A stretch of DNA of 64,000 bases from Bradyrhizobium sp. NFR13 (GCF_900114605.1 NZ_FOTP01000009.1:1-64000); one strand, 5' to 3'; shown: positions 31,861-43,935, counted from the first letter of the stretch. Program-made: numbers and translations. The notes: generated by a model not told the origin, from the sequence alone.

Positions 31861-34653
31861 CTATCGCAAACGCGTCGAACGAAAGCGCTTCGGCGCGGCA
31901 TGTGCCTTCACGATCGCCATCGGAAGCTGCCTGAAGAGTTTGGCAACGGCGAGCTCGCTCGCGCCGTTCTTCGGCGGAGAACCTTCAACGAGATAGCCGG
32001 ACGCGATCACGGTCGCGTCGAACGCCTCCGCCTCCGGCCAATGCCGGCCACCTTGCGTCGATTCGAAAAAGGCGCGCGCGATCACGACGATTGCCGCGTC
32101 GCGCTGATGCCGCCGCGCAAAGGCAATAATGTGCGCGGCATCAGGTCCGGTCACTTCAAGTGGTTCGTAATCGCCATCGGTGAAGACGATTGCCATCTCG
32201 GTGCGGCATTTCAACAGCTCGCGCGTCCAGGCAAGCTTGATGTGGCCATTATCCCAGTGTTGAGCCAGTGCCGCCCAATCCGGTTGCTGCAGCCCCTTCA
32301 GCACTTTCGCGCGTTCGACGAAATCCACCGGGCGGCGGTTATCGGGATCGACCAGCGAGAAATCCCAGAATTCAGTGCCCTGATAGAAGTCTGGCATGCC
32401 GGGAATGGTCGCTTTCAGTGTGATCTGGCTGAGTGAATTCAATGCGCCGATCAGCGATGTACGTTTTGCAAAGGTCTCAAGCGCTGCAAGAAATTCCGGC
32501 GATTGGGCGGGATCGAGAATGCGCTCCAGAAACGTGTGCAGACCCTTTTCATAGGCGTCGTTGGGGTTGAGCCAGCTTGTTTCCTGCTTGCCCTCGCGTG
32601 CCGCCTTCAGCGCATAGGCCTGTATGCGCTCGAGGAAGGAATTGTCCTGCTCGCCGAGCGGCCAGGCGCCGATAAGCGCCTGATACAACATATACTCGAA
32701 CGCTGCGGAGGGCGCGCGCATCTCGCCGTCAACAACCAGATGCGGCGCGTTCAGCACCTTCCAGCGGCTGACCGCACTGGCCCATTCGCCGGGCATTTCG
32801 GCTAGCGCCAGCAAACGCGCGCGGGCATCCTCGCCGCGCTTGGTATCGTGGGTGGCAGTTGAAGTCATGCCATACGGACGCTCGCGCGCGCGCGCGATCA
32901 TTATCTCGTGGAACGCTGCGACAGGTATCGCTTCCGCTGCCGGCTCGCCGCCGACCTCGTTGAAGGCCAGCAGGCGATGATAGCGATAGAAGGCGGTGTC
33001 TTCGAGCGACTTCGCCATCGTCGGCCCGGTGAACTGCTGCACCTTCAATGCAAAGCGTCGGACACGCGGCTTGCTATGTCCGGGGCGGCCGGGCTCCAGC
33101 AGGTCCAGCGTCAGGGCATCGCGCAGGAAGTCAAACAAGCCTTCATCGGCGCCGAACCACTCGGCGCGAGCCTTCTCGATGGTCGTGGCGATCAGTTGCC
33201 GGTCGAGGGCCGACGGGCCGGCGGTGGAGAGATAGGTGCGATAGACCGGGAAATGCAGCACATAGAGTTCGAAAGCCTGACGCAGCGTGTCGGCGGAGAA
33301 GTCGCGCGTCGAATAATGTCCGTTGGCGATCCGTGCCAGCAGACGCGTCAGCACGGTGAATTCGCTGAGCAGCAGCGTATCGAGCACGCGGCGCTTGGCT
33401 TCCACCAGTTGCGGTTCGAATTTCGGTGAGACGTTGCTGACCTGCCGCCAGGTTTCACCCAGCGGTTCCAGGCCTTTTTCTTCGACCAGCACCTGCGTGA
33501 TCACATTGAGCCATTCATAGCCGGTGGTGCCATGCACGCCGGCGAAGGGCACCAGCTTCTCGTGCTCGCCGAGAATCTTCTCGACCACGACATAGAACGG
33601 TTTGTTGTTGTTGCCATGCGCCTCGCGGATCAGCCGGCGCAGCCGCTGGAAATATTGCGAGGGATCGCGAAGGCCATCGATATGGTCCAGCCGCAACCCC
33701 TGCAGCTTGTCTTCGGCAATCAGTCGTTTGACCAGCGAATGGATCGCCTCGAACGTATCAGCGTCCTCGACGCGCAGGCCGGCCAGCGTATTCACATCGA
33801 AGAAGCGGCGATAATTGATCTCGCTCGAAGCAAGACGCCACTGGCCAAGCTTATAGTGCTGACGTTCCAGCAGCATATGTAGCGCCTGGATCTGCGCAGG
33901 ACGATCTGGCCCGGCGCGATAGGCCTCGATCCCTTTGGCGATCACCTCTGCGGCGCCCTCGATCGACGCCAGTTGCTGCTTGAAAGCCGGCGCTTCCCGC
34001 CGGTTGGGATGGCGCAGGCCTTTGTGCCTGGCAGCCAGCGTCAGGATTGCGCGGCCGGCTGGCGTGTTGCCGGCTCCGGCTTCCTTGACGATCGCGCGCA
34101 GCATCTCGCTGTAGCGCTCCGGCGCGATCGGCAGGCGGTGTTCGAAATACCAGGCCGAGAAACTGCCTTCTCCGACGTCGTATTTCAGATCGATCTCGCC
34201 ATTGTCCAGCGCCTGGCCATACGAGCTGCCGATGATCGGCAGCAGCACGCCGCCGCGTGCGCGATAGGGCAAAGTATCCCAGTCGATGTCGAAGGAGACG
34301 GCGTGCGGCGAGGTCTGTCCCCATTCCAGCACGTCGAGCCACCACGGATTGTCAGCGAAATGCACGCCCACATGATTGGGCACAAAGTCGAGGATCAGGC
34401 CGATATCACTGGCCTTCAGCGCGGCACTCAGGCGCTCGAAGCCTTCTTCGCCGCCCAACTCCGGATTGAGCTTAGTGTGATCGACGATGTCATAGCCGTG
34501 CGTCGAGCCCGCACGCGATTTCATGAAGGGCGAGGCATAGAGATGGGTAATGCCAAGCGCTTTCAGATAGGGCACGATGCCCGCGGTGGCATCGAAATCG
34601 AAATCCTTGGTGAGTTGAATACGGTAGGTCGCGACGGGAATCGCAGGCGCCAT
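31861..34653 (-). CDS. treY: Malto-oligosyltrehalose synthase
   Basis: TreY (GH13) isomerises the reducing end of a malto-oligosaccharide to a trehalosyl unit. The 930-aa product shows IPVATYRIQLTKDFDFDA, the nucleophile region LRLDHIDGLRDPSQYF, the acid VVVEKILGEHEKL and the TreY-specific LEDTAFYRYHRLLAFNEVGG. The length is normal. The first base of its ATG is the last base of the treZ stop (TAATG), so the two are coupled; I therefore reject a longer frame opening 22 codons upstream. It is the last gene of the operon. Confidence 0.97.
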   Translation of the reverse strand: MAPAIPVATYRIQLTKDFDFDATAGIVPYLKALGITHLYASPFMKSRAGSTHGYDIVDHTKLNPELGGEEGFERLSAALKASDIGLILDFVPNHVGVHFADNPWWLDVLEWGQTSPHAVSFDIDWDTLPYRARGGVLLPIIGSSYGQALDNGEIDLKYDVGEGSFSAWYFEHRLPIAPERYSEMLRAIVKEAGAGNTPAGRAILTLAARHKGLRHPNRREAPAFKQQLASIEGAAEVIAKGIEAYRAGPDRPAQIQALHMLLERQHYKLGQWRLASSEINYRRFFDVNTLAGLRVEDADTFEAIHSLVKRLIAEDKLQGLRLDHIDGLRDPSQYFQRLRRLIREAHGNNNKPFYVVVEKILGEHEKLVPFAGVHGTTGYEWLNVITQVLVEEKGLEPLGETWRQVSNVSPKFEPQLVEAKRRVLDTLLLSEFTVLTRLLARIANGHYSTRDFSADTLRQAFELYVLHFPVYRTYLSTAGPSALDRQLIATTIEKARAEWFGADEGLFDFLRDALTLDLLEPGRPGHSKPRVRRFALKVQQFTGPTMAKSLEDTAFYRYHRLLAFNEVGGEPAAEAIPVAAFHEIMIARARERPYGMTSTATHDTKRGEDARARLLALAEMPGEWASAVSRWKVLNAPHLVVDGEMRAPSAAFEYMLYQALIGAWPLGEQDNSFLERIQAYALKAAREGKQETSWLNPNDAYEKGLHTFLERILDPAQSPEFLAALETFAKRTSLIGALNSLSQITLKATIPGMPDFYQGTEFWDFSLVDPDNRRPVDFVERAKVLKGLQQPDWAALAQHWDNGHIKLAWTRELLKCRTEMAIVFTDGDYEPLEVTGPDAAHIIAFARRHQRDAAIVVIARAFFESTQGGRHWPEAEAFDATVIASGYLVEGSPPKNGASELAVAKLFRQLPMAIVKAHAAPKRFRSTRLR

Positions 34654-36419
34654 TATTGATCTCCGATCCGCCATGCGACGGACCACGGCGTCCCCACGCC
34701 GATGCTGGTGTTGCCCCAAATTGTCGTGCCGGATGTGGGCTGCGTAGCCGCCATTTCCTTGTCGGACAGATTTGCCGTGAGATGTAGCTTGCTGCCGTCA
34801 CCCATTGTCCAGAATGCCGTGAGCCAGCCGCCGTCACTTGCCTCGGCCTTGCCGAACCGTGCGCCCGCGAGGCGCGGCACGATGTGCTGCTTGCGCAGTG
34901 CGAGCAACTCGCGCACCAGCGTCAGCCGCTTCTGACCCGTGGTCGTCTTGCGATTGTCCCAATCGACGAAGGCCGAGCGGAACGAGCTTTCGTCCAGCGG
35001 ATCGGGAATCTCGTCGCCGTATTTCTCGTAGGCGCTGGCGAATTCCTTCTTGCGGCCGTTGCGCACGGCATTGGCGAGATCGCCCTCGAAATCGCAGAAA
35101 AACGGGAACGGCACTTTCGAGCCCCATTCCTCGCCCTGAAACAGCATCGGCACCATCGGTGCCAGCAGCGTGATCGCCAGTGCAGCTTCGATGGCCTCGG
35201 GACTGGCCAGGGTTTCGAGACGATCGCCCAGCGCACGGTTGCCGATCTGGTCGTGGTTCTGCAGGAAGTTCACAAAACCCGCCGGTGCGAGTTCGCCTGA
35301 TGGTTCGCCGCGTTCGGCGCCCGCGCGATGCGCTGAGGGCTGTCCCTGATAGGCGAAGCCGGAGCCCAGCGCCCGCACGATATGATCGAGCGGATTTTGC
35401 GCGTAGTCGCGGTAATAGCCTTTATCTTCGCCGGTCAGAAACACGTGCCAGGCATGATGATAGTCGTCGTTCCACTGCGCGCGATATTTACCGCGCGGCG
35501 GGGTGGTCGCGGGATCGAGCAGCGTGGCGCGGTTGTCGTCGTTTTCAAGGACGAGATGGATGTGCCGGCCGGTATCGGCGGCGAGCTTGCCGACCTCGCG
35601 GCTCAGCTCATGCAGCATCGGGATCTCACCCTGTTCGACGATCGCATGCACGGCATCGAGCCGCAGCCCGTCGAAACGATAGTCGCGCAGCCAGGCGAGG
35701 GCGTTCTCGATGGCAAAGGCGCGGACTTCAGGCAGGCGATAGTCGATCGCCGAGCCCCATGGCGTATCGGCGCCGCCAAAGAAGGTTGGCGCATAGAGGC
35801 CGAGATAATTTCCTTCCGGCCCGAAGTGATTGTAGACCACGTCGAGAAACACCATCAGCCCGCGCAGATGCGCTTCGTCAATCAGGGCCTTCAGGTCTTC
35901 CGGGCGGCCGAACATCGCATCCGGCGCGTACCACAATACGCCGTCATAGCCCCAGTTGCGCTTGCCCGCGAAATCGGCGAGCGGCATCAGCTCAAGCGCG
36001 GTGATACCCGTTTCGACCAGATGATCGAGCCTGTCGATCATGGCGCGATAGGTGCCTTCCGGCGTGTAGGTGCCGACATGAGTCTCGATCAGTATAGTCT
36101 CTTCCCATGGCCGTCCGCGCCAGTCCGCCGCGCGCCACGCATAGGTCTTGTGATCGATGACTTGCGACGGGCCGTTGATATCATTCGGCTGAAAGCGCGA
36201 GCCGGGATCGGGTACGTCGGTCTTGTCGTCGATCCTGAAGCGATAGGTATCGCCAGCCTCGACACCCGCGATCTCCGCGCTAAACCAGCCGTCGTCTCCG
36301 GGCTTCAAGGGATGGGATTGATCACTCAGCACCACATCAACGCGTTGCGCAGCCGGTGCCCAGAGACGGAAGACCGCCCCTTTCCCGGTCAGGTGTGGTC
36401 CGAACGAAGGGGCGCTCAT
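34653..36419 (-). CDS. treZ: Malto-oligosyltrehalose trehalohydrolase
   Basis: TreZ (GH13) releases free trehalose from the product of TreY. The 588-aa chain has an N-terminal carbohydrate-binding fold (GAVFRLWAPAAQRVDVVL) and the catalytic barrel with YRFDGLRLDAVHAI (nucleophile Asp), HLVLENDDNRA (acid Glu) and FLQNHDQIGNRA (third Asp). Its ATG overlaps the glgX stop (ATGA) and its stop overlaps the treY start, making an unbroken glgX-treZ-treY unit. Confidence 0.97.
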   Translation of the reverse strand: MSAPSFGPHLTGKGAVFRLWAPAAQRVDVVLSDQSHPLKPGDDGWFSAEIAGVEAGDTYRFRIDDKTDVPDPGSRFQPNDINGPSQVIDHKTYAWRAADWRGRPWEETILIETHVGTYTPEGTYRAMIDRLDHLVETGITALELMPLADFAGKRNWGYDGVLWYAPDAMFGRPEDLKALIDEAHLRGLMVFLDVVYNHFGPEGNYLGLYAPTFFGGADTPWGSAIDYRLPEVRAFAIENALAWLRDYRFDGLRLDAVHAIVEQGEIPMLHELSREVGKLAADTGRHIHLVLENDDNRATLLDPATTPPRGKYRAQWNDDYHHAWHVFLTGEDKGYYRDYAQNPLDHIVRALGSGFAYQGQPSAHRAGAERGEPSGELAPAGFVNFLQNHDQIGNRALGDRLETLASPEAIEAALAITLLAPMVPMLFQGEEWGSKVPFPFFCDFEGDLANAVRNGRKKEFASAYEKYGDEIPDPLDESSFRSAFVDWDNRKTTTGQKRLTLVRELLALRKQHIVPRLAGARFGKAEASDGGWLTAFWTMGDGSKLHLTANLSDKEMAATQPTSGTTIWGNTSIGVGTPWSVAWRIGDQ

Positions 36420-38494
36420 GCCCGCGTCCCCGCAAAGGCCAGCACCGAACGCGGCGGCGCGTCGATGTCGCTACCAGGGGGCAGGATGGCGATCGAGAGC
36501 TTTTCGTCGGCCGTGTTCAGCACCTGTCGCCAGTTCTTGTAATCCAGCAACTTCGGCAGCTTGAACGGAATGCCCTCAGGCGCTGCATTGAGCACGATGA
36601 AGATCGGGTTGGTGTTTTCACCGGAAGCGCTGAGTACATAAGAGAGAAAGCGCCCGTCGGGAAACGCCCAGTCCGTCTCGGTCATCTCGTCGGCCGATGG
36701 GGTCAGCCAGAGCACGCCATAGGTGCCGTCGGCGCGGCGGCCTTCGAGCCAGCGCTGCGTGGTGATCTGAGGGAAGCGCTGGCGTAGCTGCACCATGTGG
36801 CCGATGAAGTCGGTGAGGTCATCGTCCTTGTCGCCGAGATTGTCCCAGGTGATCCAGCCGATCTCGTTATCCTGGCAATAGGCGTTGTTGTTGCCGCCCT
36901 GCGTATTGCCGACCTCGTCGCCGGCCAGCAGCAGCGGCACGCCCTGCGCGAGGAACAGACAGGCGAGCTGGTTCTTGCGGAGCTGCCTGCGGAGCGCCAG
37001 CAGCTCGGGATCCTCGGTCGGGCCCTCGACGCCGAAATTATTGCTCAGATTATCGCCGGAGCCGTCGCGATTGTCCTCGCCATTGGCCTCGTTGTGCTTC
37101 TCGTTATAGGCAAAGAGGTCGGCCAGCGGGAAACCGTCATGTACGGTAACATGGTTGATGCCGGCGCGCTGCTTGCGGCCGTCATGGTTGAACACGTCGG
37201 ACGAACCGGTCATGCGGCTGGAGACTTCGCCGATCAGCGAGCCTTCGCCGCTCCAGTAGCGGCGCATGGCGCTGCGATATTTATCGTTCCATTCCGACCA
37301 TTGCGACGGGAACGCACCGACCTGATAGCCGCCCATGCCGAGATCCCAGGGTTCGGCGACCATTTTGACGTTTGCGAGAACAGGGTCCTGCCGGATGGCG
37401 GTCAGGAATCCGCTATTGCGATCGAAGCCGTTCGGCCCGCGCGCCAGCGTGGTTGCAAGATCGAAACGAAAACCATCCACGTGACACACCTCGACCCAGT
37501 AGCGCAGCGAATCCATCACCATCTGCAACACGCGCGGATGCGTAAGGTTCACCGAGCTGCCACAGCCCGTGAAGTCGTCATAAAAACGCGGATTATCCGG
37601 CATCAGCCAGTAATAGGAGGCATTATCGATGCCGCGATAGGACAGCGTCGGGCCGAGATGATTGCCCTCGGCGGTGTGGTTATAGACCACGTCCAGCATA
37701 ACCTCGATGCCGGCGTCATGCAGCCGCGCCACCGTGGTGCGGAAGGCATCGAGCGGATTGTCGGTGCCGTAGCGCGTTTCCGGGGCGAAGAAGGAGAGGC
37801 TGTTGTAACCCCAGTAATTCACCAGCTTCATTTCTACCAGCCGGCGGTCATCGACAAAGCTGTGCACCGGCAGCAGCTCGATGGTGGTGACACCAAGCCG
37901 CTTGAGATGGTCAATCATCGCCGGCGACGACAGGCCGCGATAGGTGCCGCGCAGCCCTGGCGGCACGTCCTTGCGGGTCTGCGTCAGGCCCTTCACATGG
38001 GCCTCATAGATGATGGTGTCTTCCCACGGCACGCTCGGGCGCGCTTCCTTGCGACCCCAGTTGAAGGTCTCGTCAACCACCACGGCCTTCGGCATGCCGC
38101 GCGCATTGTCACGGCGATCGAAGGACAGGTCCTCGCGCGACGAGCCGGTGCGATAGCCGAAATGTGCATCGCTCCAGACGAGCCGCCCGGCCAGTTTCTT
38201 GGCATAGGGATCGAGCAGCAGCTTATGCGCATTAAAGCGGTGGCCATGCTCGGGCTCATAGGGCCCGTGCACGCGATAACCATAGATCTGGCCCGGCGAG
38301 ACGTCGTTGAGATAGCCGTGAAAGACGTGCTCGTTATATTCCGGCAGTTCAACACGCTCGAGCTCGCGCCGCCCCTGGCTGTCGAACAGGCACAGTTCGA
38401 CCTTGGTGGCGTTCGCGGAGAACAAGGCAAAGTTGGTCCCCCGTCCGTCCCAGCTTGCGCCGAGGCGGAAGGGCGTGCCGGCGGATAATCTCAT
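36416..38494 (-). CDS. glgX: Glycogen debranching enzyme GlgX
   Basis: GlgX hydrolyses alpha-1,6 branches of short outer chains. The 692-aa product has the CBM48-type N terminus (GTPFRLGASWDGRGTNFALF) and a GH13 barrel with VDGFRFDLATTLAR, MVAEPWDLGMGGYQVGAFP and VTVHDGFPLADL. The length fits. Here it would supply linear chains to TreY and TreZ, with which it is coupled. It starts 3 nt after the glgB stop. Confidence 0.97.
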   Translation of the reverse strand: MRLSAGTPFRLGASWDGRGTNFALFSANATKVELCLFDSQGRRELERVELPEYNEHVFHGYLNDVSPGQIYGYRVHGPYEPEHGHRFNAHKLLLDPYAKKLAGRLVWSDAHFGYRTGSSREDLSFDRRDNARGMPKAVVVDETFNWGRKEARPSVPWEDTIIYEAHVKGLTQTRKDVPPGLRGTYRGLSSPAMIDHLKRLGVTTIELLPVHSFVDDRRLVEMKLVNYWGYNSLSFFAPETRYGTDNPLDAFRTTVARLHDAGIEVMLDVVYNHTAEGNHLGPTLSYRGIDNASYYWLMPDNPRFYDDFTGCGSSVNLTHPRVLQMVMDSLRYWVEVCHVDGFRFDLATTLARGPNGFDRNSGFLTAIRQDPVLANVKMVAEPWDLGMGGYQVGAFPSQWSEWNDKYRSAMRRYWSGEGSLIGEVSSRMTGSSDVFNHDGRKQRAGINHVTVHDGFPLADLFAYNEKHNEANGEDNRDGSGDNLSNNFGVEGPTEDPELLALRRQLRKNQLACLFLAQGVPLLLAGDEVGNTQGGNNNAYCQDNEIGWITWDNLGDKDDDLTDFIGHMVQLRQRFPQITTQRWLEGRRADGTYGVLWLTPSADEMTETDWAFPDGRFLSYVLSASGENTNPIFIVLNAAPEGIPFKLPKLLDYKNWRQVLNTADEKLSIAILPPGSDIDAPPRSVLAFAGTRA

Positions 38495-38497
38495 GCT

Positions 38498-40639
38498 CTA
38501 GAATTCCGGTACGAGAAAGAGGGCGGCCAGCGGTGGAATGGTCAGACTGAGTTCGGGGACAAGTCCCTTGGCAATGACTTCGCCCGAATTGCCGACATTG
38601 CTGCCGCCGTAATGCGCGGCGTCGGAATTCAGCACCTCGCGCCAGGCGCCGGTGAACGGTACGCGGACGCGGTAATCATGATAGACGTTCGGCGAGAAAT
38701 TCACGACCACGAGACATTGCGTCCGCGGGTTGGCGCCCTTGCGCAGCCAGGCGAAGACGTTGTTGCCGGCATCGTCGGTAATCATCCATTCGAAGCCGGC
38801 GGGATCGCAATCGAGTTCATGCAGTGCCGGCTGGTTGCGATACAGCTCGTTGAGATCGCGGATCAGCGAATGGATGCCGGCATGCTTGTCCTGCTCGAGC
38901 AGGTGCCAGTCCAGCGAATCATCGTGATTCCATTCGCGCTCCTGGGCAAATTCACAGCCCATGAACATCAGCTTCTTGCCGGGGTGGCCGAACATGAAGG
39001 AATAATAGGCGCGCAGATTGGCGAAACGCTGCCAGTCGTCGCCGGGCATACGGCCAAGGATCGAGCGCTTGCCGTGCACCACCTCGTCATGGGACAGCGG
39101 CAGCACGAAGTTTTCCGAGAAGGCGTATTGCAGACCGAACAGAATGTCGCCGTGCTGGAAGCGGCGATAGATCGGATCCTTGCTGATGTAATTCAGCGTG
39201 TCATGCATCCAGCCCATGTTCCACTTGTAGCCGAAACCCAGCCCGCCGAATTCGACGGGACGCGAAACTTGCGGCCATGCAGTGGATTCCTCCGCTGCCG
39301 TGGTGGCATTCGGAAATTTGGCGAAGACTTCGGTGTTGAAGCGGCGCAAGAAGCTGATCGCCTCGATATTTTCGCGGCCACCATATTTGTTCGGAATCCA
39401 GGCGCCGGCTTCGCGGCTGTAATCGAGATACAGCATCGAGGCGACAGCATCGACACGCAGCCCATCCACGTTGTAGCGCTCGAGCCAGAACAGCGCATTG
39501 GACACCAGGAAATTCACGACTTCCGTCCGGCCGTAATTGTAGATCAGTGTGCCCCAGTCCATGTGCCGGCCCTGCAGCGGGTTGGCATGTTCATAGAGCG
39601 CCGTGCCGTCGAAATTACCGAGGCCGTGCGGATCGTCCGGGAAGTGCCCGGGCACCCAGTCGAGCAGCACGCCGAGGCCCTCGGCATGACAGGCGTCGAT
39701 CAGCAATGCGAATTCTGCCGGCGTACCAAAGCGGCTGGTCGGCGCATACATGCCAGTCGGCTGATAGCCCCAGGAGCCGTCAAACGGATGCTCGTTGACG
39801 GGCAGGAATTCCACATGGGTGAATCCGAGATCGCGGGCATAGCGCGGCAGCGTCTCAGCGAGGTCGCGATAGGTCAGCCATTCATTGTCGCCCTTGCGGC
39901 GCCATGAGCCGAGATGCACCTCATAGATCGACATTGGCTTGTTCAGCGCATTGATGTGATCCGGGGCAGGGCGCGGATGCGGGATCCTGGTTTCGTCGAG
40001 CACGATGGACGCCGTGGAGGGTCGCAGTTCCGCGGCGAAGGCCATCGGGTCGGATTTCTGGGTCAACGGGCCATACGGGCCGATGATGTCGAATTTGTAG
40101 TGATCGCCGGGCGTGGCTCCGGGAACGAACAGCTCCCAATAGCCGACACCGCGCACACGCATCGGGTGGCGCCGTGCATCCCAGAAATTGAAATCACCGA
40201 CCACGCTGACGCGCTTCGCATTGGGCGCGAAAACCACAAATCCAACGCCGCTGACGCCTTCAAGCGCCATCGGATGGGCGCCGAGCTTGTCATAGAGCCG
40301 CTGATGAGTGCCTTCGCCGAGCAGATAGAGGTCGAATTCGGTCAGGATCGGCGGAAAGCGATAGGGGTCCTCAAGATCGACGGACTTGTCGCCATAGCGC
40401 GCACGCAACTGATATTTGGTCGAGCCATTGGCCAGAGCGCCGACGAACAGCCCAGCATCATGCACGCGCTCCAGCGCGGTCGTTGCACCGTGATCGTCGA
40501 TGGCATCGACCTTCACAGCTTCGGGCAGGAAAGCGCGGACGACCGTCTTGTCGGCTTCCTTGTGAGGGCCGAGATAGTGAAATGGATCGGAGTGGCGGCC
40601 TTCGACGATTGCGTAAGCCTCGGCGGGCAAATTGGTCAT
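38498..40639 (-). CDS. glgB: 1,4-alpha-glucan branching enzyme
   Basis: GlgB cuts alpha-1,4 chains and reattaches them through alpha-1,6 links. The 713-aa product has an N-terminal module ([20 protein letters not shown]), a CBM48 segment ([12 protein letters not shown]) and the GH13 barrel: [33 protein letters not shown] and [12 protein letters not shown]. The ATG overlaps the treS-mak stop (ATGA). In this operon it branches the glucan made by GlgE. Confidence 0.97.
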   Translation of the reverse strand: MTNLPAEAYAIVEGRHSDPFHYLGPHKEADKTVVRAFLPEAVKVDAIDDHGATTALERVHDAGLFVGALANGSTKYQLRARYGDKSVDLEDPYRFPPILTEFDLYLLGEGTHQRLYDKLGAHPMALEGVSGVGFVVFAPNAKRVSVVGDFNFWDARRHPMRVRGVGYWELFVPGATPGDHYKFDIIGPYGPLTQKSDPMAFAAELRPSTASIVLDETRIPHPRPAPDHINALNKPMSIYEVHLGSWRRKGDNEWLTYRDLAETLPRYARDLGFTHVEFLPVNEHPFDGSWGYQPTGMYAPTSRFGTPAEFALLIDACHAEGLGVLLDWVPGHFPDDPHGLGNFDGTALYEHANPLQGRHMDWGTLIYNYGRTEVVNFLVSNALFWLERYNVDGLRVDAVASMLYLDYSREAGAWIPNKYGGRENIEAISFLRRFNTEVFAKFPNATTAAEESTAWPQVSRPVEFGGLGFGYKWNMGWMHDTLNYISKDPIYRRFQHGDILFGLQYAFSENFVLPLSHDEVVHGKRSILGRMPGDDWQRFANLRAYYSFMFGHPGKKLMFMGCEFAQEREWNHDDSLDWHLLEQDKHAGIHSLIRDLNELYRNQPALHELDCDPAGFEWMITDDAGNNVFAWLRKGANPRTQCLVVVNFSPNVYHDYRVRVPFTGAWREVLNSDAAHYGGSNVGNSGEVIAKGLVPELSLTIPPLAALFLVPEF

Positions 40640-43600
40640 ACGGCTTCCTCAGAATACTGGTTCAGAATGCGCAGGATGCCGGTCAGTGGCACCCGCAGCC
40701 AATCTGGCCGATGCGCGAGTTCGTATTCGATTTCGTAGAGCGCCTTTTCCAGCAGGAAGAAGTTCAGCATTTCCTTGCTGGCTCCCGTGTCTGCCGGCCA
40801 CAGCCGCGCATCAGTCATGGTCTCGCGATAGGCGTCAACGAAAGCCGTGGTGGCACGTTCGCGCCAGGCGTCCAGTGCGGCGGCCAGCTTGCCGGTGTCG
40901 TCCGAGGTGACCTTGAGCGCCCGTTCCAGCGCTGCCGTTGCCGAATAATCGATCGAGCGAATGAGCCCGGCGATATCACGTGCAGCGGGCGCCTTGCGGC
41001 GGCGCTCATCGATCGACCTGCGCGGTTCACCCTCGAAGTCGATGATGAAGATATCATCCTTGACGATCAGCATCTGGCCGAGATGGAAATCTCCATGATG
41101 GCGGATTTTCAGTCCGTCGATATTCTCCGGCAGCAGCTCGGTCAGCCACCCCCGCAAGCCGTGGCGCAGTTCCAGCACCTGATCGATCAGCGCGCGATCC
41201 GAATCCTTTGCAGCATTGCGACGTTGGGCGAGCGCGCTGAATACCGGCTCTGCACGTAAGACGATTTCGCTGATCCACAATTTGATGTCGTCGGGCGACG
41301 TCGGCTCCGGTTTGAAATCCGGAATGTCGTCGCGGCTGGCCAGCGCCATCTGCATCTCGGCGACGCGGCGGCCGGTCTGCGACATATAGAGCAGATACGG
41401 CACCTGCTCTTCACTGTGGGGCGCGTGGTCATTCACCGCCAGCAGGCGCTGCTCATCGGCGAAACGGTCCAGATAAGCTGATGTGACCGTCCAGGCATCG
41501 CCCTGATTCTGCACGAAGGCATGCACGATGGCGACGGCGGAGCGCTGATCGCCCTCAACCAGTTCGACGCTGCCGAGCAAAGCGGGCGTATTGGTGAAGC
41601 CGGCGATATCGGTTAGGAAACGGCTGACCTCGATCTCCGGATTGATGCCGCCCTGCAGCTTGCGGTAGATCTTCACGACATAGTCGTTATCGACCAGAGC
41701 GGTGCTGTTGGATTGCTCGGTTTCCACCGCCCGGATATTATCGAGCGGGGCACGAGGTTTTTCGGCAAGCTTCGCGGTCGGCCGGAACTCCAGGCGTTTG
41801 CCCTCTTCCTCAACCGTCAGCGAAATCCGCAGATTGTGCAGCAGCAACGAGATGAAGATGTGGTCGGTGGCGACATCAAGTAGCGTGCCTTCGCGGGCGC
41901 CCTGACGGACAGCGGCAAAGGCTTTCGGATTGTAGCGTTCCCGATCGAAACGGGTCCATTCGATCTGCATGGGCAGCAGATAGCGCGTCGCGACATTGCG
42001 CTGCGTGGTTTCGAAGAACACCAGCCATGGCCGGTTGTCGCCGATCTCGCAGAACGGGATCGCGCCGGTGAGCACGGGCTGGATCGCCTTTTGCTGTCGC
42101 TCCGGATACCAGCGGCTGCGCGCCAGGAAGGAGGGCAGCACGTCGCGTTCGAACACACCACGCGTACGGGCGAGGGTCATCCAGGTCGAGCCGAGCGGCA
42201 CCACCAGCGTTTCGAATTCCGGCACCACCGGCGGCTGCGAATGTTCGGAGACATCGCGCACCTGCAGCCGGAACCAGTAGAAGCCGTAAGGCGCCAGCGT
42301 GATCATGTAAGGCAGTTCGCCGATCGGCGGAAATTTGGTGCGACCGAGCATTTCCAGCGGCACGCGTTCCTTCCACGGCGACAGATCGAGTTCGGTGGCC
42401 TGTGCGGCGCGCGACAGGTTGGCGACGCAGAGAATCGCTTCGTCGCCGAGTTGGCGCACATAAGCGAGAACGGAGCGGTTATCGGGGCGGATGAAGGTCA
42501 TGGTGCCGCGACCGAAAGCCAGCGTCGATTTTCTGACAGCAATGAGCCGTTTGGTCGCCGACAGCAGCGACGACAGGCTGCGCGACTGCGCCTCCACGTT
42601 CACGGACTCGTAGCCGTAGATCGGATCCATGATCGGCGGTGCATAGAGCCGCGCGGGATCGGCGCGCGAGAAGCCGCCATTGCGGTCCGGTGCCCATTGC
42701 ATCGGTGTGCGCACGCCGTTGCGGTCGCCGAGATAGATATTGTCCCCCATGCCGATCTCGTCGCCGTAATAGATGATCGGCGTGCCGGGGAATGACAGCA
42801 ACAGTGAATTCAGCAGCTCGATCTTGCGGCGATCATTGTCCATCAGGGGCGCAAGACGGCGGCGAATGCCCACATTGATGCGCGCGCGTGGATCGTTCGC
42901 ATAGGTCGACCACAGATAGTCACGCTCGACGTCGGTCACCATTTCCAGCGTCAGTTCGTCGTGATTGCGCAGGAACATCGCCCACTGGCAGTCGCCGGGA
43001 ATGTCCGGCGTCTGCCGCATGATATCGGTGATCGGGAAGCGATCTTCCTGCGCCAGCGCCATATAGATGCGCGGCATCAGCGGGAAGTGATACGCCATGT
43101 GGCATTCGTCGCTGTTGCCGAAATATTCCTGCACGTCCTCCGGCCATTGATTGGCCTCGGCCAGCAGCAGGCGGCCCGGCGCATAGGCGTCGAGTTCGGC
43201 GCGCAGATGCTTGATGACCTTGTGGGTCTCTGGCAGGTTCTCGTTATTGGTGCCGTCGCGCTCGACGAGATAGGGGATCGCGTCCAGACGGAAGCCATCG
43301 ACGCCGGCATCGAGCCAACGCTTCATCACCTGCACCACGGCAGAGACGACGCGGGGATTGTCGAAATTCAGATCCGGCTGGTGCGAGAAGAAGCGATGCC
43401 AGTAATAGGCCTTGGCTTCCGGATCCCAGGTCCAGTTCGACTTTTCGGTATCGGTGAAGATGATCCGGGTGCTCTGATATTTCTGGTCGGTATCACTCCA
43501 GACATACCAGTTGCGGGCGGATGAGCCTGCCGGGCTGCGGCGGGCGCGCTTGAACCAGTCGTGTTGGTCCGAGGTGTGATTGACGACGAGTTCGGTAATT

Positions 43601-43935
43601 ACGCGCAGGCCGCGGCGCTTGGCTTCGTGGATGAAGCGCTTGAAATCCTTCATCGTGCCGAAGTCGGGATGGATCGAACCATAATCGGCGATGTCGTAGC
43701 CGTCGTCGCGGCCCGGCGACGGATAGAACGGCATCAGCCAGATGGTGGTGACGCCGAGGTCCTGCAGGTAATCCAGCTTCTCGGTCAGGCCGATAAAGTC
43801 GCCGATGCCGTCATGGTTGCTGTCAGCGAAGGTCTTCACATGCAGCTGATAGATGATGGCGTCCTTGTACCAGAGCTTGTCGATCTCCTCGCTACGCTGC
43901 TTCGTTTTTGCGTCGATTTCGGTCATGACGTTCAT
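40636..43935 (-). CDS. treS: Trehalose synthase-maltokinase fusion (TreS-Mak)
   Basis: The 1099-aa protein joins a GH13 trehalose-maltose isomerase (about 1-550; [53 protein letters not shown]) to a maltokinase (about 560-1099; [19 protein letters not shown], then [12 protein letters not shown], the kinase-like catalytic and metal loops). It converts trehalose to maltose and phosphorylates it to maltose-1-phosphate, the donor for GlgE. I chose the ATG at 43935 (MNVMTEID), 22 nt after the glgE stop; a longer frame inside glgE reads as an out-of-frame artefact. Fusions of these two enzymes are common in proteobacteria. Confidence 0.96.
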   Translation of the reverse strand: MNVMTEIDAKTKQRSEEIDKLWYKDAIIYQLHVKTFADSNHDGIGDFIGLTEKLDYLQDLGVTTIWLMPFYPSPGRDDGYDIADYGSIHPDFGTMKDFKRFIHEAKRRGLRVITELVVNHTSDQHDWFKRARRSPAGSSARNWYVWSDTDQKYQSTRIIFTDTEKSNWTWDPEAKAYYWHRFFSHQPDLNFDNPRVVSAVVQVMKRWLDAGVDGFRLDAIPYLVERDGTNNENLPETHKVIKHLRAELDAYAPGRLLLAEANQWPEDVQEYFGNSDECHMAYHFPLMPRIYMALAQEDRFPITDIMRQTPDIPGDCQWAMFLRNHDELTLEMVTDVERDYLWSTYANDPRARINVGIRRRLAPLMDNDRRKIELLNSLLLSFPGTPIIYYGDEIGMGDNIYLGDRNGVRTPMQWAPDRNGGFSRADPARLYAPPIMDPIYGYESVNVEAQSRSLSSLLSATKRLIAVRKSTLAFGRGTMTFIRPDNRSVLAYVRQLGDEAILCVANLSRAAQATELDLSPWKERVPLEMLGRTKFPPIGELPYMITLAPYGFYWFRLQVRDVSEHSQPPVVPEFETLVVPLGSTWMTLARTRGVFERDVLPSFLARSRWYPERQQKAIQPVLTGAIPFCEIGDNRPWLVFFETTQRNVATRYLLPMQIEWTRFDRERYNPKAFAAVRQGAREGTLLDVATDHIFISLLLHNLRISLTVEEEGKRLEFRPTAKLAEKPRAPLDNIRAVETEQSNSTALVDNDYVVKIYRKLQGGINPEIEVSRFLTDIAGFTNTPALLGSVELVEGDQRSAVAIVHAFVQNQGDAWTVTSAYLDRFADEQRLLAVNDHAPHSEEQVPYLLYMSQTGRRVAEMQMALASRDDIPDFKPEPTSPDDIKLWISEIVLRAEPVFSALAQRRNAAKDSDRALIDQVLELRHGLRGWLTELLPENIDGLKIRHHGDFHLGQMLIVKDDIFIIDFEGEPRRSIDERRRKAPAARDIAGLIRSIDYSATAALERALKVTSDDTGKLAAALDAWRERATTAFVDAYRETMTDARLWPADTGASKEMLNFFLLEKALYEIEYELAHRPDWLRVPLTGILRILNQYSEEAV

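Noticed and set aside
31668-31901. Minus-strand frame of 77 codons after treY
   Set aside because: It overlaps the treY end, is Arg-rich and shows no ribosome-binding site.
36797-38488. Long plus-strand frame (563 codons) opposite glgX
   Set aside because: It is antisense to a certain gene; high GC keeps the opposite frame open. The same holds for frames opposite glgB, tal-pgi, zwf and flhA.
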